A stretch of DNA of 64,000 nt from Teredinibacter franksiae (GTDB taxonomy: Bacteria > Pseudomonadota > Gammaproteobacteria > Pseudomonadales > Cellvibrionaceae). The stretch is taken from contig NZ_JACJUV010000001.1 in the NCBI RefSeq assembly GCF_014218805.1, forward strand, positions 1,562,501 through 1,626,500. Direction: 5' to 3'. Positions 18,260 through 28,014 of the stretch are shown here, piece by piece. Below the pieces are notes generated by a model, which ran no database searches, had not been told where the DNA came from, and saw only the letters and a list, made by a program, of their open reading frames with translations. The first letter of the stretch is position 1, and the number at the start of each line of letters is the position of its first letter. A program made the translations under genes and the position numbers.

Positions 18260-19575
18260 ATGGTTAAGTCTAGTTTTATTCTGCTAAGAAAAATCGGTTT
18301 TATCACTGCTATCTCACTATCATCTGCGGCTCTGATCGCCTGTGGCGGGGGGGCAACGAATGGCAGGGCACTGCCAGCTCACCTTCCAGCAGTTCGTCGT
18401 CGAGCAGTAGCTCATCCAGCAGCTCCAGTTCATCATCGAGCAGTAGCTCTTCCAGCAGCTCCAGTTCATTGTCAAGTAGCTCCAGCTCCTCATCCAGCAA
18501 CAACTCATCTGCCAGCGTTGCCAACCTCTACAGTTTGGCAGATTTTCCCATTGGTATGGCGGTAAGTGCCGGAGATGAAAACCGCAGTATGCTCGACATT
18601 CAGGCCAAGCAAGAGACGATTGCCCATCATTTCAGTCAGCTAACGGCTGGCAACATTATGAAAATGCGCTACCTACACCCACAAGAAAACACCTACGACT
18701 GGACCGAAGCCGATGAACTGGTGAGCTGGGCCGAAACCAACGGTCTGAGTATTCACGGTCACACCTTTATCTGGCACTCCGACTACCAGGTTCCCGATTT
18801 TATGAAAAATTACATTGGGGATGCGAACGGTTTTGAAACCTTGCTCGACAGTCACGTCACCACCATCGCCGACCATTTTAGAGGCAAAGTCGACAGCTGG
18901 GATGTGGTCAACGAAGCGCTTCACCAACAAGGTGATGGTGTAGGTGTTGGTGAAGGCAACTGCTACCGCAACTCACTTTTCTACCAAAAGCTGGGCAAAG
19001 ATTACCTTGCTAATGCCTTTACCGCTGCCAAAGCTGCCGACTCAGGTGCCGACCTTTACTACAACGATTTTTCCACCGAAGGCGGCGATGACGACAAGTT
19101 CGCTTGCCTGCTTATCCTTGTGGACGACCTGCTCGACAATGACATTGCCATCGATGGCGTAGGCTTTCAAATGCATGTACAGATCGATTGGCCCAGTACC
19201 GATGATATAGCGGCCGCTTTCCAAGCCATTGTCGACCGAGGGCTGAAAGTTAAAATCACCGAACTGGAAGTACCAGTCAATAATCCCTGGGGTGCAGCAA
19301 GCTTTCCCCAATACACTAGCTTCTCAGAAGCGGCTGCCACACGCCAAAAAGCCCGATATAAAGCCATTGTGGAAACGTACCTAACCACCGTACCCGCCAA
19401 CCTGCGCGGCGGCATTACGGTTTGGGGCTTGTGGGATGGCGACAGCTGGCTGCTCAATTTAAGCGAAAGGGCTGGCAGTGATGACTGGCCACTTTTATTT
19501 ACCGGCGATGCCAATGGCCCCTACGAACCCAAACCTGCCTTTTACGGGGTGGCGGAAGCATTATCTGAAGAATGA
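18260..19575 (+). pseudogene. GH10 endo-1,4-beta-xylanase lipoprotein, frame broken at G7 tract
   Basis: The start at 18260 encodes a lipoprotein signal ending LIAC (Cys28) followed by glycines. At a run of seven G (18347-18353) the frame is lost. With one more G it reads on through a roughly 30-residue polyserine linker into a complete GH10 catalytic domain ending at 19575. The GH10 part has the acid/base Glu in DVVNEAL (codon at 18913) and the nucleophile Glu in ITELEV (codon at 19261), plus the WGLWDGDSWL end motif. The product would be an outer-membrane-anchored or secreted xylanase. The intact catalytic frame suggests a recent lesion, phase variation, slippage or a base-calling error. 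The stop overlaps the next start (ATGA). Confidence 0.85.
18469..19575 (+). CDS. GH10 xylanase catalytic part (frame without signal peptide)
   Basis: This frame opens at a TTG within the polyserine linker and carries the whole GH10 barrel (about 345 residues). Without the upstream lipoprotein signal it would stay cytoplasmic, so it is best read as the downstream piece of the gene starting at 18260. Confidence 0.5.
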   Translation: MSSSSSSSSSNNSSASVANLYSLADFPIGMAVSAGDENRSMLDIQAKQETIAHHFSQLTAGNIMKMRYLHPQENTYDWTEADELVSWAETNGLSIHGHTFIWHSDYQVPDFMKNYIGDANGFETLLDSHVTTIADHFRGKVDSWDVVNEALHQQGDGVGVGEGNCYRNSLFYQKLGKDYLANAFTAAKAADSGADLYYNDFSTEGGDDDKFACLLILVDDLLDNDIAIDGVGFQMHVQIDWPSTDDIAAAFQAIVDRGLKVKITELEVPVNNPWGAASFPQYTSFSEAAATRQKARYKAIVETYLTTVPANLRGGITVWGLWDGDSWLLNLSERAGSDDWPLLFTGDANGPYEPKPAFYGVAEALSEE

Positions 19576-21509
19576 AAATACACCCCTTACTTAAAACCGC
19601 GCTAATTGTGGGCCTGCTTAACGCAGCCCACGTTAGCGCCGAGGTCAAGCTACCCAAACTGCTCAGTGACAACCTAGTATTACAACGCAATACCGAAACC
19701 ACCCTTTGGGGCTGGGCAGACGAAGGGGAAAACGTTTCCGTTTTCCTCAACGGTACATTACAGGGCTCAGCCGTAACGCAACATAACGATTGGTCGATAA
19801 CACTGGCCGCAATGCCCGCAGGCGGCCCTCACACCCTTAAAGTAACAGGTAAGAACAGCATCACACTCAACAATGTGATGTTTGGCGATGTATGGGTGGC
19901 TTCTGGGCAATCCAATATGCAAACCACCATGCAACGCACGGCGGAAATGTTTCCGAATGCCATTGCCGAAGCCAACCACCCTAACCTGCGTCAATTTACG
20001 GTACCCCGTACTATGGGCTTTAAAGGCCCAGAGAAAGACTTTACAAGCGGTCAATGGCAGCCAACAACACCTACCACCGTGGGCCAACATTCAGCGGTGG
20101 CTTATTACTTCGGCCGCAAAATCATGCAGGAAGAAAATGTGCCCATTGGCATTCTTTCATCCAATTTTGGCGGCTCGCCTGCGGAGTGCTGGTTGAGTGA
20201 AGAAGCACTGAAAAAATACCCCAAACGATTAAATAAAGTCAGTGCATTTAAAAACGACACCTATTTACAGGCGCTCATAGCCGCCGACAAAAAAGCCAGC
20301 GATGCCTGGTACCAGCAACTCAACGACAACGACCTCGGGCTAAAAACAGACTCGCCTTGGTTCGCTGAAAATCTCGACACGGCCGCTTGGCCAAGGCTGC
20401 AGTTACCCAACTTATTTGCCGACCAGGGCCTTCAGCCTTTTGTTGGCACCATCTGGTTGCGCAAAACCATCGAACTACCAGCAAATACAGCCAATAAAGC
20501 GGGAACCTTGCGACTGGGCACCCTAGTGGATGCCGACACCGCTTACATCAACGGTGTGGAAGTGGGCAAAACCTACTACCGATACCCGCCACGTATTTAC
20601 TCTGTAAAACCAAATATTTTAAGAGAAGGGCAAAACACCCTAACCGTTCGCCTGCAGGTAAATGGCTATGGTGCTGAGTGGACAGTGGAAAAACCTTATC
20701 ACCTCCAAGTGGGCGATCACACAATCGATTTAACCGGCGACTGGCAATACCAAATAGGTACCACAACCGAGCCCGCACCGGAGCAACAATATGTACCCTA
20801 CAGCCAGCCGTTAGGATGCTATAACACCATGCTTGCGCCATTATTTAACATGAAGATTAAAGGCGTCATTTGGTATCAGGGTGAATCCAACACCGGTAAC
20901 CCAGCCGAATACGAAGAGATGTTTCCCGAACTGATTCAGTTGTGGCGGAAAAAATGGAATCAAGGTGATTTCCCCTTCCTGTTTGTTCAGTTAGCCAACT
21001 ACGGCGCAAAACAAGTGGAGCCTTCTGAAGGAGGCTGGGCAGAAACCCGCTTTGCGCAAATGAAAGCACTCGAACTCACCAACACCGCAATGACGGTTAC
21101 AACCGATGTTGGCGAATGGAACGACCTACACCCATTAGATAAAAAATCCGTTGGTGAGCGCTTAGCACTTTCGGCCCAGGCTCTGGCCTATGGTAAAAAA
21201 AATGTAGTTTATTCCGGTCCGTTATTTAATTCTATGGAAGCCAAGAAAAACACATTAATCCTTCGCTTTAATCATGTTGGCGGAGGATTACGATCCAAAG
21301 GCGGAGAGCTTAAGGGCTTTGCCATAGCCGGAGACGATGGCCAGTACGTTTGGGCCGAAACAAAAATAACGCGCAACAAGGTTATTGTGTGGCACAAAGA
21401 TATTTCAAAACCCAAGTTTGTGCGTTACGCATGGGCCAACAGCCCCGAGCCAGCGAACCTTTACAACAAAGAAGGCCTACCTGCCTCGGCTTTTGCGGCA
21501 GAACTATAA
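19572..21509 (+). CDS. Secreted SGNH acetylesterase (sialate O-acetylesterase family, CE20-like)
   Basis: 645 residues with an N-terminal signal peptide (to about HVSA, residue 23). The SGNH hydrolase domain starts at VWVASGQSNMQ (catalytic Ser) and continues at GVIWYQGESN, with the late Asp/His in NDLHPLDK. It is split by a jelly-roll insertion of about 150 residues (IWLRKTIELP to ENTLTVRL-like), the architecture of sialate O-acetylesterase proteins, several of which remove acetyl groups from xylan or xyloglucan. It starts within the xylanase stop (ATGA), so the two are translationally coupled. An acetyl-xylan substrate is inferred from that. Confidence 0.85.
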   Translation: MKIHPLLKTALIVGLLNAAHVSAEVKLPKLLSDNLVLQRNTETTLWGWADEGENVSVFLNGTLQGSAVTQHNDWSITLAAMPAGGPHTLKVTGKNSITLNNVMFGDVWVASGQSNMQTTMQRTAEMFPNAIAEANHPNLRQFTVPRTMGFKGPEKDFTSGQWQPTTPTTVGQHSAVAYYFGRKIMQEENVPIGILSSNFGGSPAECWLSEEALKKYPKRLNKVSAFKNDTYLQALIAADKKASDAWYQQLNDNDLGLKTDSPWFAENLDTAAWPRLQLPNLFADQGLQPFVGTIWLRKTIELPANTANKAGTLRLGTLVDADTAYINGVEVGKTYYRYPPRIYSVKPNILREGQNTLTVRLQVNGYGAEWTVEKPYHLQVGDHTIDLTGDWQYQIGTTTEPAPEQQYVPYSQPLGCYNTMLAPLFNMKIKGVIWYQGESNTGNPAEYEEMFPELIQLWRKKWNQGDFPFLFVQLANYGAKQVEPSEGGWAETRFAQMKALELTNTAMTVTTDVGEWNDLHPLDKKSVGERLALSAQALAYGKKNVVYSGPLFNSMEAKKNTLILRFNHVGGGLRSKGGELKGFAIAGDDGQYVWAETKITRNKVIVWHKDISKPKFVRYAWANSPEPANLYNKEGLPASAFAAEL

Positions 21510-21862
21510 CCGTATACAGTGTCTCAATAATTAGAAAAAAGTACGGCTAACCGGTTTACGAACATCAAATTGCACCTACAACAATAGCCATACGTTAGAC
21601 CGTTCTGGAGATGCCTATCGCGACTTCTAGCCAAGCACAAAGCTGCAGCCTTTCTAACCGCAGGTAAGGATGGATAGAAATGGTATCTCCCACGACGAGA
21701 GATGAAAAAGAATACGGAGTACCGTCGACAGGCTCCACAACTCGCTCACCTAAACCACGACAGAAATGGCGACATCTGAAAAAAACCTGATCAATTATTC
21801 GCCCTTCCGATCCCCATGTTAGCACTGCGCAACCAAATCACCGACAAACGATTAATTAATCG
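21510..21862. other. Gene-free stretch between acetylesterase and ygiQ
   Basis: About 350 bp between convergent genes. One minus-strand frame (21595-21825, 76 codons) has no recognisable features. No clear terminator hairpin with T-tract was found. Confidence 0.5.
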
Positions 21863-24046
21863 CTACCGCTTTTTCGGCCGACGGGGTAACGCATGATTAC
21901 GTTTATCCCCTCGTGCGCTCCTCGCTGGCTTTGTCACAGAGTTGCCCTTCCTTCGCTCACTGGAACGCAAACGCAATTCCCGCTCTTCGCTCGGCACAAG
22001 GTGTTGCGGCGAATCACCAATTAAATCTTTACGCCCCATCTCGCGTAACTGTTTTCGTAAATGAGGCCAGTTATCCGGGTCGTGATACCGCAGAAATGCC
22101 TTGTGCACTTTTCGTTGCTGATCGTTTTTAGGTGTAAATAGTTTTTCCGATTTATAGGTAAGATGTTTTAACGGATTTCTGCCTGAATAGTACATAGCAG
22201 TCGCTAAAGACATAGGCGAAGGGTAAAACGTTTGCACCTGATCCACTTCAAAAGTGTGTTTTTTCAACCAGAGAGCGAGATTCATCATATCCTCATCTTC
22301 ACAACCTGGATGTGCGGCAATAAAGTAAGGAATCAAATATTGTTTTTTACCCGCTTCTGCCGAGAACTTATTGAACATTTTCTCGAACCGGTCATACGTG
22401 CCCATGCCCGGCTTCATCATTTTTTCCAGCGTGCCCTGCTCGCTGTGTTCAGGGGCAATTTTCAGATAACCGCCCACGTGGTGAGTGACCAATTCTTTTA
22501 CATACTCGGGGTCTTCCACCGCTAGGTCATAACGTAAACCAGAGGCTATCGCCACCGTATGAACGCCCTTTACCTTTCGAGCTTTGCGATAAAGTGCCGT
22601 TGTTGGGCTGTGGTCCGTGTTGAGGTTTTTACAAATAACGGGGTAAACGCAACTTAACTTGCGACACGACGCCTGAATATCCGGGTCTTTGCAATTAAGC
22701 GTATACATATTGGAGGTAGGCCCGCCCAAATCAGAAATGGTGCCGGTAAAGCCTGGCACCTTTTCTTTAATGTCTTCAATTTCCTGCAGAATAGAGGCTT
22801 CCGACCGGCTTTGAATAATGCGCCCTTCGTGTTCGGTAATAGAACAAAATGTACAACCGCCAAAACACCCGCGCATAATATTAATCGAGGTTTTAATCAT
22901 GTCGTATGCAGGGATTTTTTGTTTGCCATAACGCGGATGTGGTACCCGTGCGTAGGGTAAACCGAACACCACATCCATTTCTTCTGTGGTTAGCGGAATA
23001 GGCGGCGGGTTCACCCAAATCTCGCGCTTGCCGTGTTTTTGCACCAACGCACGTGCATTATGGGGGTTAGCTTCCTGATGCAGTACTCTGGAAGCATGAG
23101 CATAAAGCACCCCATCCTTACTCACTTTTTCAAACGACGGCAGGCGAATGCAGGTTAACGCGGAGTTTAGGCTTTGTTCTTTTCGGCGCAGGGGCATAGG
23201 CACGACCCGCACGACCTGAGTCCCGTCATCAGACGCTTCGTCCTCAGTAGAGCACCCCGCAGGTTTATATTCGTAGGGGTCGGGCATAGCATCTAAGCGA
23301 CCGGGCCAGTCGATACGCGAAGAATCCAGCTCGGTGAACCCCTCCGGGACATGAGCGCGAACAACGGTAGTACCGCGAAGATCGTTAATAGATTCGATTG
23401 CCTCGCCTTGCGCAAGGCGATGACTGAGATCGACAATAGCCCGCTCGGCATTTCCGTAGAGCAAAATATCGGCGGTGGAGTCGATTAACACCGAGCGACG
23501 AACCTTATCACTCCAATAATCGTACTGAGCAATTCTTCTCAAGCTGGCTTCGATCCCGCCGATCACCAGCGGCACGTCCTTCCAGGCTTCTTTACAGCGC
23601 TGACTATATACGGTCACCGCACGGTCGGGACGGTCACCAGATGCACCTCCGGGCGTATAGGCATCGTCGTTACGCACCTTTAGGTCAGCCGTGTAGCGAT
23701 TGATTAGCGAATCCATATTGCCGGCGGTAACACCAAAAAATAGGTTAGGTTTACCCAGTATTTTAAATGGCTCTGCGCTACGCCAGTCGGGCTGGGCAAT
23801 AATGCCCACGCGAAACCCATGGCTTTCCAGTAAGCGCCCCATCACCGCCATACCAAAACTAGGGTGATCGACATAAGCGTCACCGGTAACCAGAATGATG
23901 TCGCAGCTATCCCAGCCCAGCTCATCCATTTCCTGACGACTCATGGGTAGAAAGGGCGCAATACCAAAACATTCGGCCCAGTAGGGCGGATATTGCTGTA
24001 GATTAGGAGCAGTTATTTGAGGCATAAGGTAAGTAAACATAGGCAA
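21863..24046 (-). CDS. ygiQ: YgiQ-type radical SAM protein
   Basis: 727 residues, close along its whole length to the Escherichia coli YgiQ family. The conserved N-terminus [31 protein letters not shown] matches the UPF0313 domain. The radical SAM cluster motif is CFGGCTFC (CxxxCxxC), followed by [14 protein letters not shown] and [14 protein letters not shown]. The C-terminal tail is basic. The molecular function of the family is not established. It is divergent from a GntR regulator. Confidence 0.93.
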   Translation of the reverse strand: MPMFTYLMPQITAPNLQQYPPYWAECFGIAPFLPMSRQEMDELGWDSCDIILVTGDAYVDHPSFGMAVMGRLLESHGFRVGIIAQPDWRSAEPFKILGKPNLFFGVTAGNMDSLINRYTADLKVRNDDAYTPGGASGDRPDRAVTVYSQRCKEAWKDVPLVIGGIEASLRRIAQYDYWSDKVRRSVLIDSTADILLYGNAERAIVDLSHRLAQGEAIESINDLRGTTVVRAHVPEGFTELDSSRIDWPGRLDAMPDPYEYKPAGCSTEDEASDDGTQVVRVVPMPLRRKEQSLNSALTCIRLPSFEKVSKDGVLYAHASRVLHQEANPHNARALVQKHGKREIWVNPPPIPLTTEEMDVVFGLPYARVPHPRYGKQKIPAYDMIKTSINIMRGCFGGCTFCSITEHEGRIIQSRSEASILQEIEDIKEKVPGFTGTISDLGGPTSNMYTLNCKDPDIQASCRKLSCVYPVICKNLNTDHSPTTALYRKARKVKGVHTVAIASGLRYDLAVEDPEYVKELVTHHVGGYLKIAPEHSEQGTLEKMMKPGMGTYDRFEKMFNKFSAEAGKKQYLIPYFIAAHPGCEDEDMMNLALWLKKHTFEVDQVQTFYPSPMSLATAMYYSGRNPLKHLTYKSEKLFTPKNDQQRKVHKAFLRYHDPDNWPHLRKQLREMGRKDLIGDSPQHLVPSEERELRLRSSERRKGNSVTKPARSARGDKRNHALPRRPKKR

Positions 24047-24212
24047 TGGCCGCCCAGTCTACTGGCTTAATCTGTCCACGCCAATTGGGAATATTGGCCG
24101 GCCTCAGATGATGGCCTTGGTAACGGGTTCTGGAAATTTCATTTTCTTCTGTATAATCAGCGAACAACAATACAAAAAATATAACTAAGCCCTAACCTAA
24201 CAAATATACATA

Positions 24213-24923
24213 ATGACTATAAGCAGCCCAGACTCTCCCGTAGAAAAATCGCAACCCATTGCCTTCGACCGGTCTACTCCGGATCAATTATTTGAGTATA
24301 TTCGCGACGAAATTGTTGGCATGGTACTCGTGCCCGGTGCAAAAATCCCTGAAAATCAATTGGCCAAAAAATTTGGCGTGAGCCGCACCCCCGTGCGCGC
24401 CGCGCTGCAGAGGCTCTCCGATTTAGGCTTTGTAGAAATTCGGCCACAGCGAGGAACTTTTGTAACCAAGCTCAGTATGCAACTCATGCTCGAAGCAAGA
24501 TTCCTCCGAGAAGCGCTTGAAGTAGCTGCAACCAACCATCTAACAAAAAACCCCGATGACCAGGTTTTGCTGGAATGTGAAAACATTATTCAACAACAGG
24601 AGCAAGCAGCAGAACGCGAAGACCCCATCGCCTTTCAGCATCTGGATGACAAATTCCATCGCGCCCTCGCGCTTTCCACCGGATTCGTTCGCGTTGCGAA
24701 AGAGTTGGAAGCTGAGAAGTCGCGTATGGACCGAGTACGAAATTTGAGTCTGGTTGAACTAACCGGCCAGTACACGCATATTATTAATCAGCACAAAGCC
24801 ATTCTCGCCGGCATTAAATCTGGCTCTGAAGACGACGCTAAAGCTGCAATGGAAGCCCATATGCGTGATGTATTTAATATATTAAGAATAGCGCCGGAAA
24901 AGTACCCTGAATATTTTGAATAG
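24213..24923 (+). CDS. GntR family transcriptional regulator (FadR/FCD subgroup)
   Basis: 236 residues. An N-terminal winged helix is at about residues 25-92 (GMVLVPGAKIPENQLAKKFGVSRTPVRAALQRL, then GFVEIRPQRGTFV). An all-helical FCD ligand-binding domain (about 100-225) includes the metal-site pattern DDKFHRAL and HIINQHKAILAGI. FCD regulators usually respond to carboxylic acids or sugar acids. It may control the neighbouring GH2 gene or other sugar-use genes; this is inference. A terminator follows directly. Confidence 0.9.
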   Translation: MTISSPDSPVEKSQPIAFDRSTPDQLFEYIRDEIVGMVLVPGAKIPENQLAKKFGVSRTPVRAALQRLSDLGFVEIRPQRGTFVTKLSMQLMLEARFLREALEVAATNHLTKNPDDQVLLECENIIQQQEQAAEREDPIAFQHLDDKFHRALALSTGFVRVAKELEAEKSRMDRVRNLSLVELTGQYTHIINQHKAILAGIKSGSEDDAKAAMEAHMRDVFNILRIAPEKYPEYFE

Positions 24924-24952
24924 CCGTTGAGTACTTTTTCGGTCGTTATTAT

Positions 24953-24980
24953 CGCCCACCAAAACGGTGGGCGTTTTATT
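24953..24980 (+). terminator. Rho-independent terminator of the GntR gene
   Basis: CGCCCACC (24953-24960) pairs with GGTGGGCG (24966-24973) across AAAAC, followed by TTTTATTTT. It lies 30 bp after the regulator stop and next to the convergent GH2 end. Confidence 0.88.
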
Positions 24981-25001
24981 TTAAAAGCTTTTCACTAACC
25001 A

Positions 25002-27797
25002 CTATGGCTTCAACGATATTTCAGCGCTACTGCCTTTTAAATCGGGCGACATTACTGTTAGTTTAAGCCTTCCCTTATTTTTGGCTTCGGCACTGCCAGC
25101 GTGGGCACTACTGGAATGCGCCTTAATAATGACCAAAGCAAGCCCATTAAATGCCTTGCGTTCGTGAGATGTAAACGAAACCAAATCCGTTGGGTCACCG
25201 TTATCGGTGGCCACAATTTCACCCGGCCCTTCAAGGGTAAAAGTAAGCGTGTGCTTGGCGTTAGGAATGGTACGCCCTTTCTCATCAACAACACGCACGG
25301 TCACAAACGCTAAGTCTTCACCATCAGTACGAATCTCTGAGCGGTCAGGTACCACCGTTAAGGTTTGCGCCTTGTCTGTGGTTTCTACCGATTTTTGCGC
25401 CCATGGCTGTCCATCTTTATAGGCCACAACGTCAAGCTTTCCAGGTTGATAAATTACATTGTCCCAACGCAAACGATAGGTGTACTCGGCCTTTTTCTTC
25501 CGCCCTAACGACTCACCATTCAGAAACAGTTCTGCTTCATCACCCGAGGTGAATACATGCACAGGCGTGACTTTTCCAACACGATCAGGCCAGTTCCAGT
25601 GAGGCAGAATATGGGCCATTGGCAGCTCGGGGCGCCAGTGCGCCTGATAAAGATAGAAACGGTCTTTTTTAAAGCCGGCCAAATCAATTACGCCAAAATA
25701 GGAGCTGCGCGCAGAATAGTAGGGTGTGGGTTCACCAAGGTAATCCCAACCACTCCAAACAAAACCACCACCAACATAAGGGTGCAGGGCCAGCGAGCCC
25801 AAAACTTTGTCTGCAGAAGAGCCAAACGGCGCGGTGTAAAGTTCGTAGGCGCTCACGTGCGCACTGTTGGGGTCACCACCGGCGCCATCGGCAATCGGCG
25901 CGCTAATACCCTCGGCAACAGGGAAGAAATATTCACCTCGCGAACTCACCGCGGCAGCATTCTCACTACTTAAAATTAGTTTTTCTGGGAATTTCTGGTG
26001 AAACGCGGGGTACAGCGGCGACGTGCGTATACCTTGCAAGTGTGCATAGGCGGGCGCGTTGCGAATTCCCTCGCCCTGGTAATTCAGGCTAATGGTGTCC
26101 GTCACCCCCGATAACGGCATGTCCGGTTTGGCAAAATTCATCGAGGCTGCTGTTGGCCGCGTGGGATCCTCCTCCTTAACAATACTCTGCAGTCGTTGCG
26201 CAACGACTGCGCCGGCATCACCGGTATATTGTTCACCGACTTCATTGCCGATACTCCACATAATGACCGAAGGATGATTGCGATCACGACGAATAAACGC
26301 GCGCGTATCCGGTTCGGACCACTCGGGGAAAATTAAATGAAAATCGAGGGGTGTTTTTTTACGTTCCCACACATCAAAAATTTCATCTACCACTAAAAAC
26401 CCCATGCGATCAGTCAGCTCTAACAGCTCCCGCGCGGGTGGATTGTGAGCCATGCGGATAGCATTGGTGCCCATTTCGCGCAGAATTTCTAGCTGACGTT
26501 CCGCTGCTCGAACATTAAAGGCCGCCCCCAGTGCACCAAGGTCGTGATGCTGGTTTGCCCCCTGAATATAAATGGGCTCACCATTAACCAACACCCCCTT
26601 TGTGCCATCAAATTTTAATGCTCGAATGCCAAAACGCGTTTCGTATTGATCGATAGCCTTTCCGTCCTGCTCCAAGGTGGTAACGGCAAGATACCGGTTC
26701 GGTGTTTGCGTTGGCAAAGGCCCCCATAAACGGGGCTTATCCAAAGACAGGGAAGCCGATAATACTTCGCTCTGGCTCGGTGCTACAGTAGCCGATAGCG
26801 GAGCAAAGCTAGCGACAACCGTACCGGCTTTACTTCCCGCTTCATCGAGTGCGTATAAACTTGTTTTAGCTGTAATCGCTACGGACTCTTTCAGGTCGTT
26901 CTCGATAGTAACGCTGAAGTCGATCGTCGCTTTCTCTTTGCTAACCTGTGGCGTTGTGACCTGTGTGCCCCACTGGCCCACATGAACAGCGTTGGTTTTG
27001 GTCAACCACACATTTCGATAAAGCCCCCCCCCTGGGTACCAACGTGAAGACGCTGGCGGGTTGTCTAACCGTATAGCTAACTGATTAGACTCACCGGCCT
27101 TAAGATAAGGCGTTAAGTTCAAGCGGTAGGAGGCATAACCATAGGGCCAACCGCCCACCAATTTGCCATTTAGCCAGACAATGGAGTAAGACATAGCGCC
27201 GTCGATATCGAGAAATACCGACTTGCCAGCATCGCTGATGGGCACATCGAAGCTTTTGCGGTACCAACCAACCCCAGGGCTCGGTAATCGCCCCATTCCA
27301 CCCCCAACCGGCGCCTCCCAACCTTCGTAGAAAGGACCTTCGATTGCCCAGTCGTGAGGCAGAGTAACGGCCTGCCAATCACTGTCATCAAATAGCTGTT
27401 TTACAAAGGGAAATTCACTACCCGGGTTTCCTTGGGGGCGAATGTGGCGGTCTTCGGGGCTTGCGATAAAGCGGTTAGCGGTTGGCAGGACATAAGGTTT
27501 AAGAGCCGCTTGATTAGCCTGCAGCGCTACGGCTTCTGTTGGCATGGCATCTGCGGCTTTATCGTCTTGGTGCTCTTCGGCGGAAGGCCTTACATCGTAG
27601 ATAAGTTTGTCGACTGTATCGCCTGCCTCGTATTTAAAGAAGCGCCAATCATCGTTAAATTTAACCCGCTCCCTTAACATGCTCTCCGCCGCCGAACTAC
27701 TGCTGTACTCCTCACCGGTTTTAGTTGATTTATCACAGCCTGGAAGAACCAGCGCTATGGCTAGTGCCATTAGCGAAAAAGTCATTTTCCTAATCAT
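25002..27797 (-). CDS. GH2 family glycoside hydrolase lipoprotein, beta-galactosidase-like
   Basis: 931 residues with a lipoprotein signal (lipobox LPGC, Cys21). Domains in order: GH2 sugar-binding jelly roll (LPHDWAIEGPF; FLDIDGAMSYSIVWLNG), immunoglobulin-like domain, TIM barrel, a DUF4982-type domain and a C-terminal Ig-like domain. The acid/base is Glu in WSIGNEVGE (about residue 517) and the likely nucleophile Glu is in LSSENAAA (about 611). Its architecture matches periplasmic GH2 beta-galactosidases acting on plant or algal galactosides. The exact substrate is unknown. It is transcribed alone and divergent from the DUF2339 gene. Confidence 0.88.
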   Translation of the reverse strand: MIRKMTFSLMALAIALVLPGCDKSTKTGEEYSSSSAAESMLRERVKFNDDWRFFKYEAGDTVDKLIYDVRPSAEEHQDDKAADAMPTEAVALQANQAALKPYVLPTANRFIASPEDRHIRPQGNPGSEFPFVKQLFDDSDWQAVTLPHDWAIEGPFYEGWEAPVGGGMGRLPSPGVGWYRKSFDVPISDAGKSVFLDIDGAMSYSIVWLNGKLVGGWPYGYASYRLNLTPYLKAGESNQLAIRLDNPPASSRWYPGGGLYRNVWLTKTNAVHVGQWGTQVTTPQVSKEKATIDFSVTIENDLKESVAITAKTSLYALDEAGSKAGTVVASFAPLSATVAPSQSEVLSASLSLDKPRLWGPLPTQTPNRYLAVTTLEQDGKAIDQYETRFGIRALKFDGTKGVLVNGEPIYIQGANQHHDLGALGAAFNVRAAERQLEILREMGTNAIRMAHNPPARELLELTDRMGFLVVDEIFDVWERKKTPLDFHLIFPEWSEPDTRAFIRRDRNHPSVIMWSIGNEVGEQYTGDAGAVVAQRLQSIVKEEDPTRPTAASMNFAKPDMPLSGVTDTISLNYQGEGIRNAPAYAHLQGIRTSPLYPAFHQKFPEKLILSSENAAAVSSRGEYFFPVAEGISAPIADGAGGDPNSAHVSAYELYTAPFGSSADKVLGSLALHPYVGGGFVWSGWDYLGEPTPYYSARSSYFGVIDLAGFKKDRFYLYQAHWRPELPMAHILPHWNWPDRVGKVTPVHVFTSGDEAELFLNGESLGRKKKAEYTYRLRWDNVIYQPGKLDVVAYKDGQPWAQKSVETTDKAQTLTVVPDRSEIRTDGEDLAFVTVRVVDEKGRTIPNAKHTLTFTLEGPGEIVATDNGDPTDLVSFTSHERKAFNGLALVIIKAHSSSAHAGSAEAKNKGRLKLTVMSPDLKGSSAEISLKP

Positions 27798-28014
27798 TGA
27801 TATGCCTTAACTTTTTTAGAATTATGATCACTCATGGCGCAGTATTTTGCAGGCCTTGCGTTAGCGGGCCTTTACGCAGAGCGTTTACAACTTATTGTGA
27901 TGTAATCATAACGGATTCCGTCTGCGTTTTATTGCGTACACTCATAGCCTTACCATATCGGCCCACAAGGAAGATGCGTTACACTTTCGCACACACAGAC
28001 AAAGGAAATGCGTG

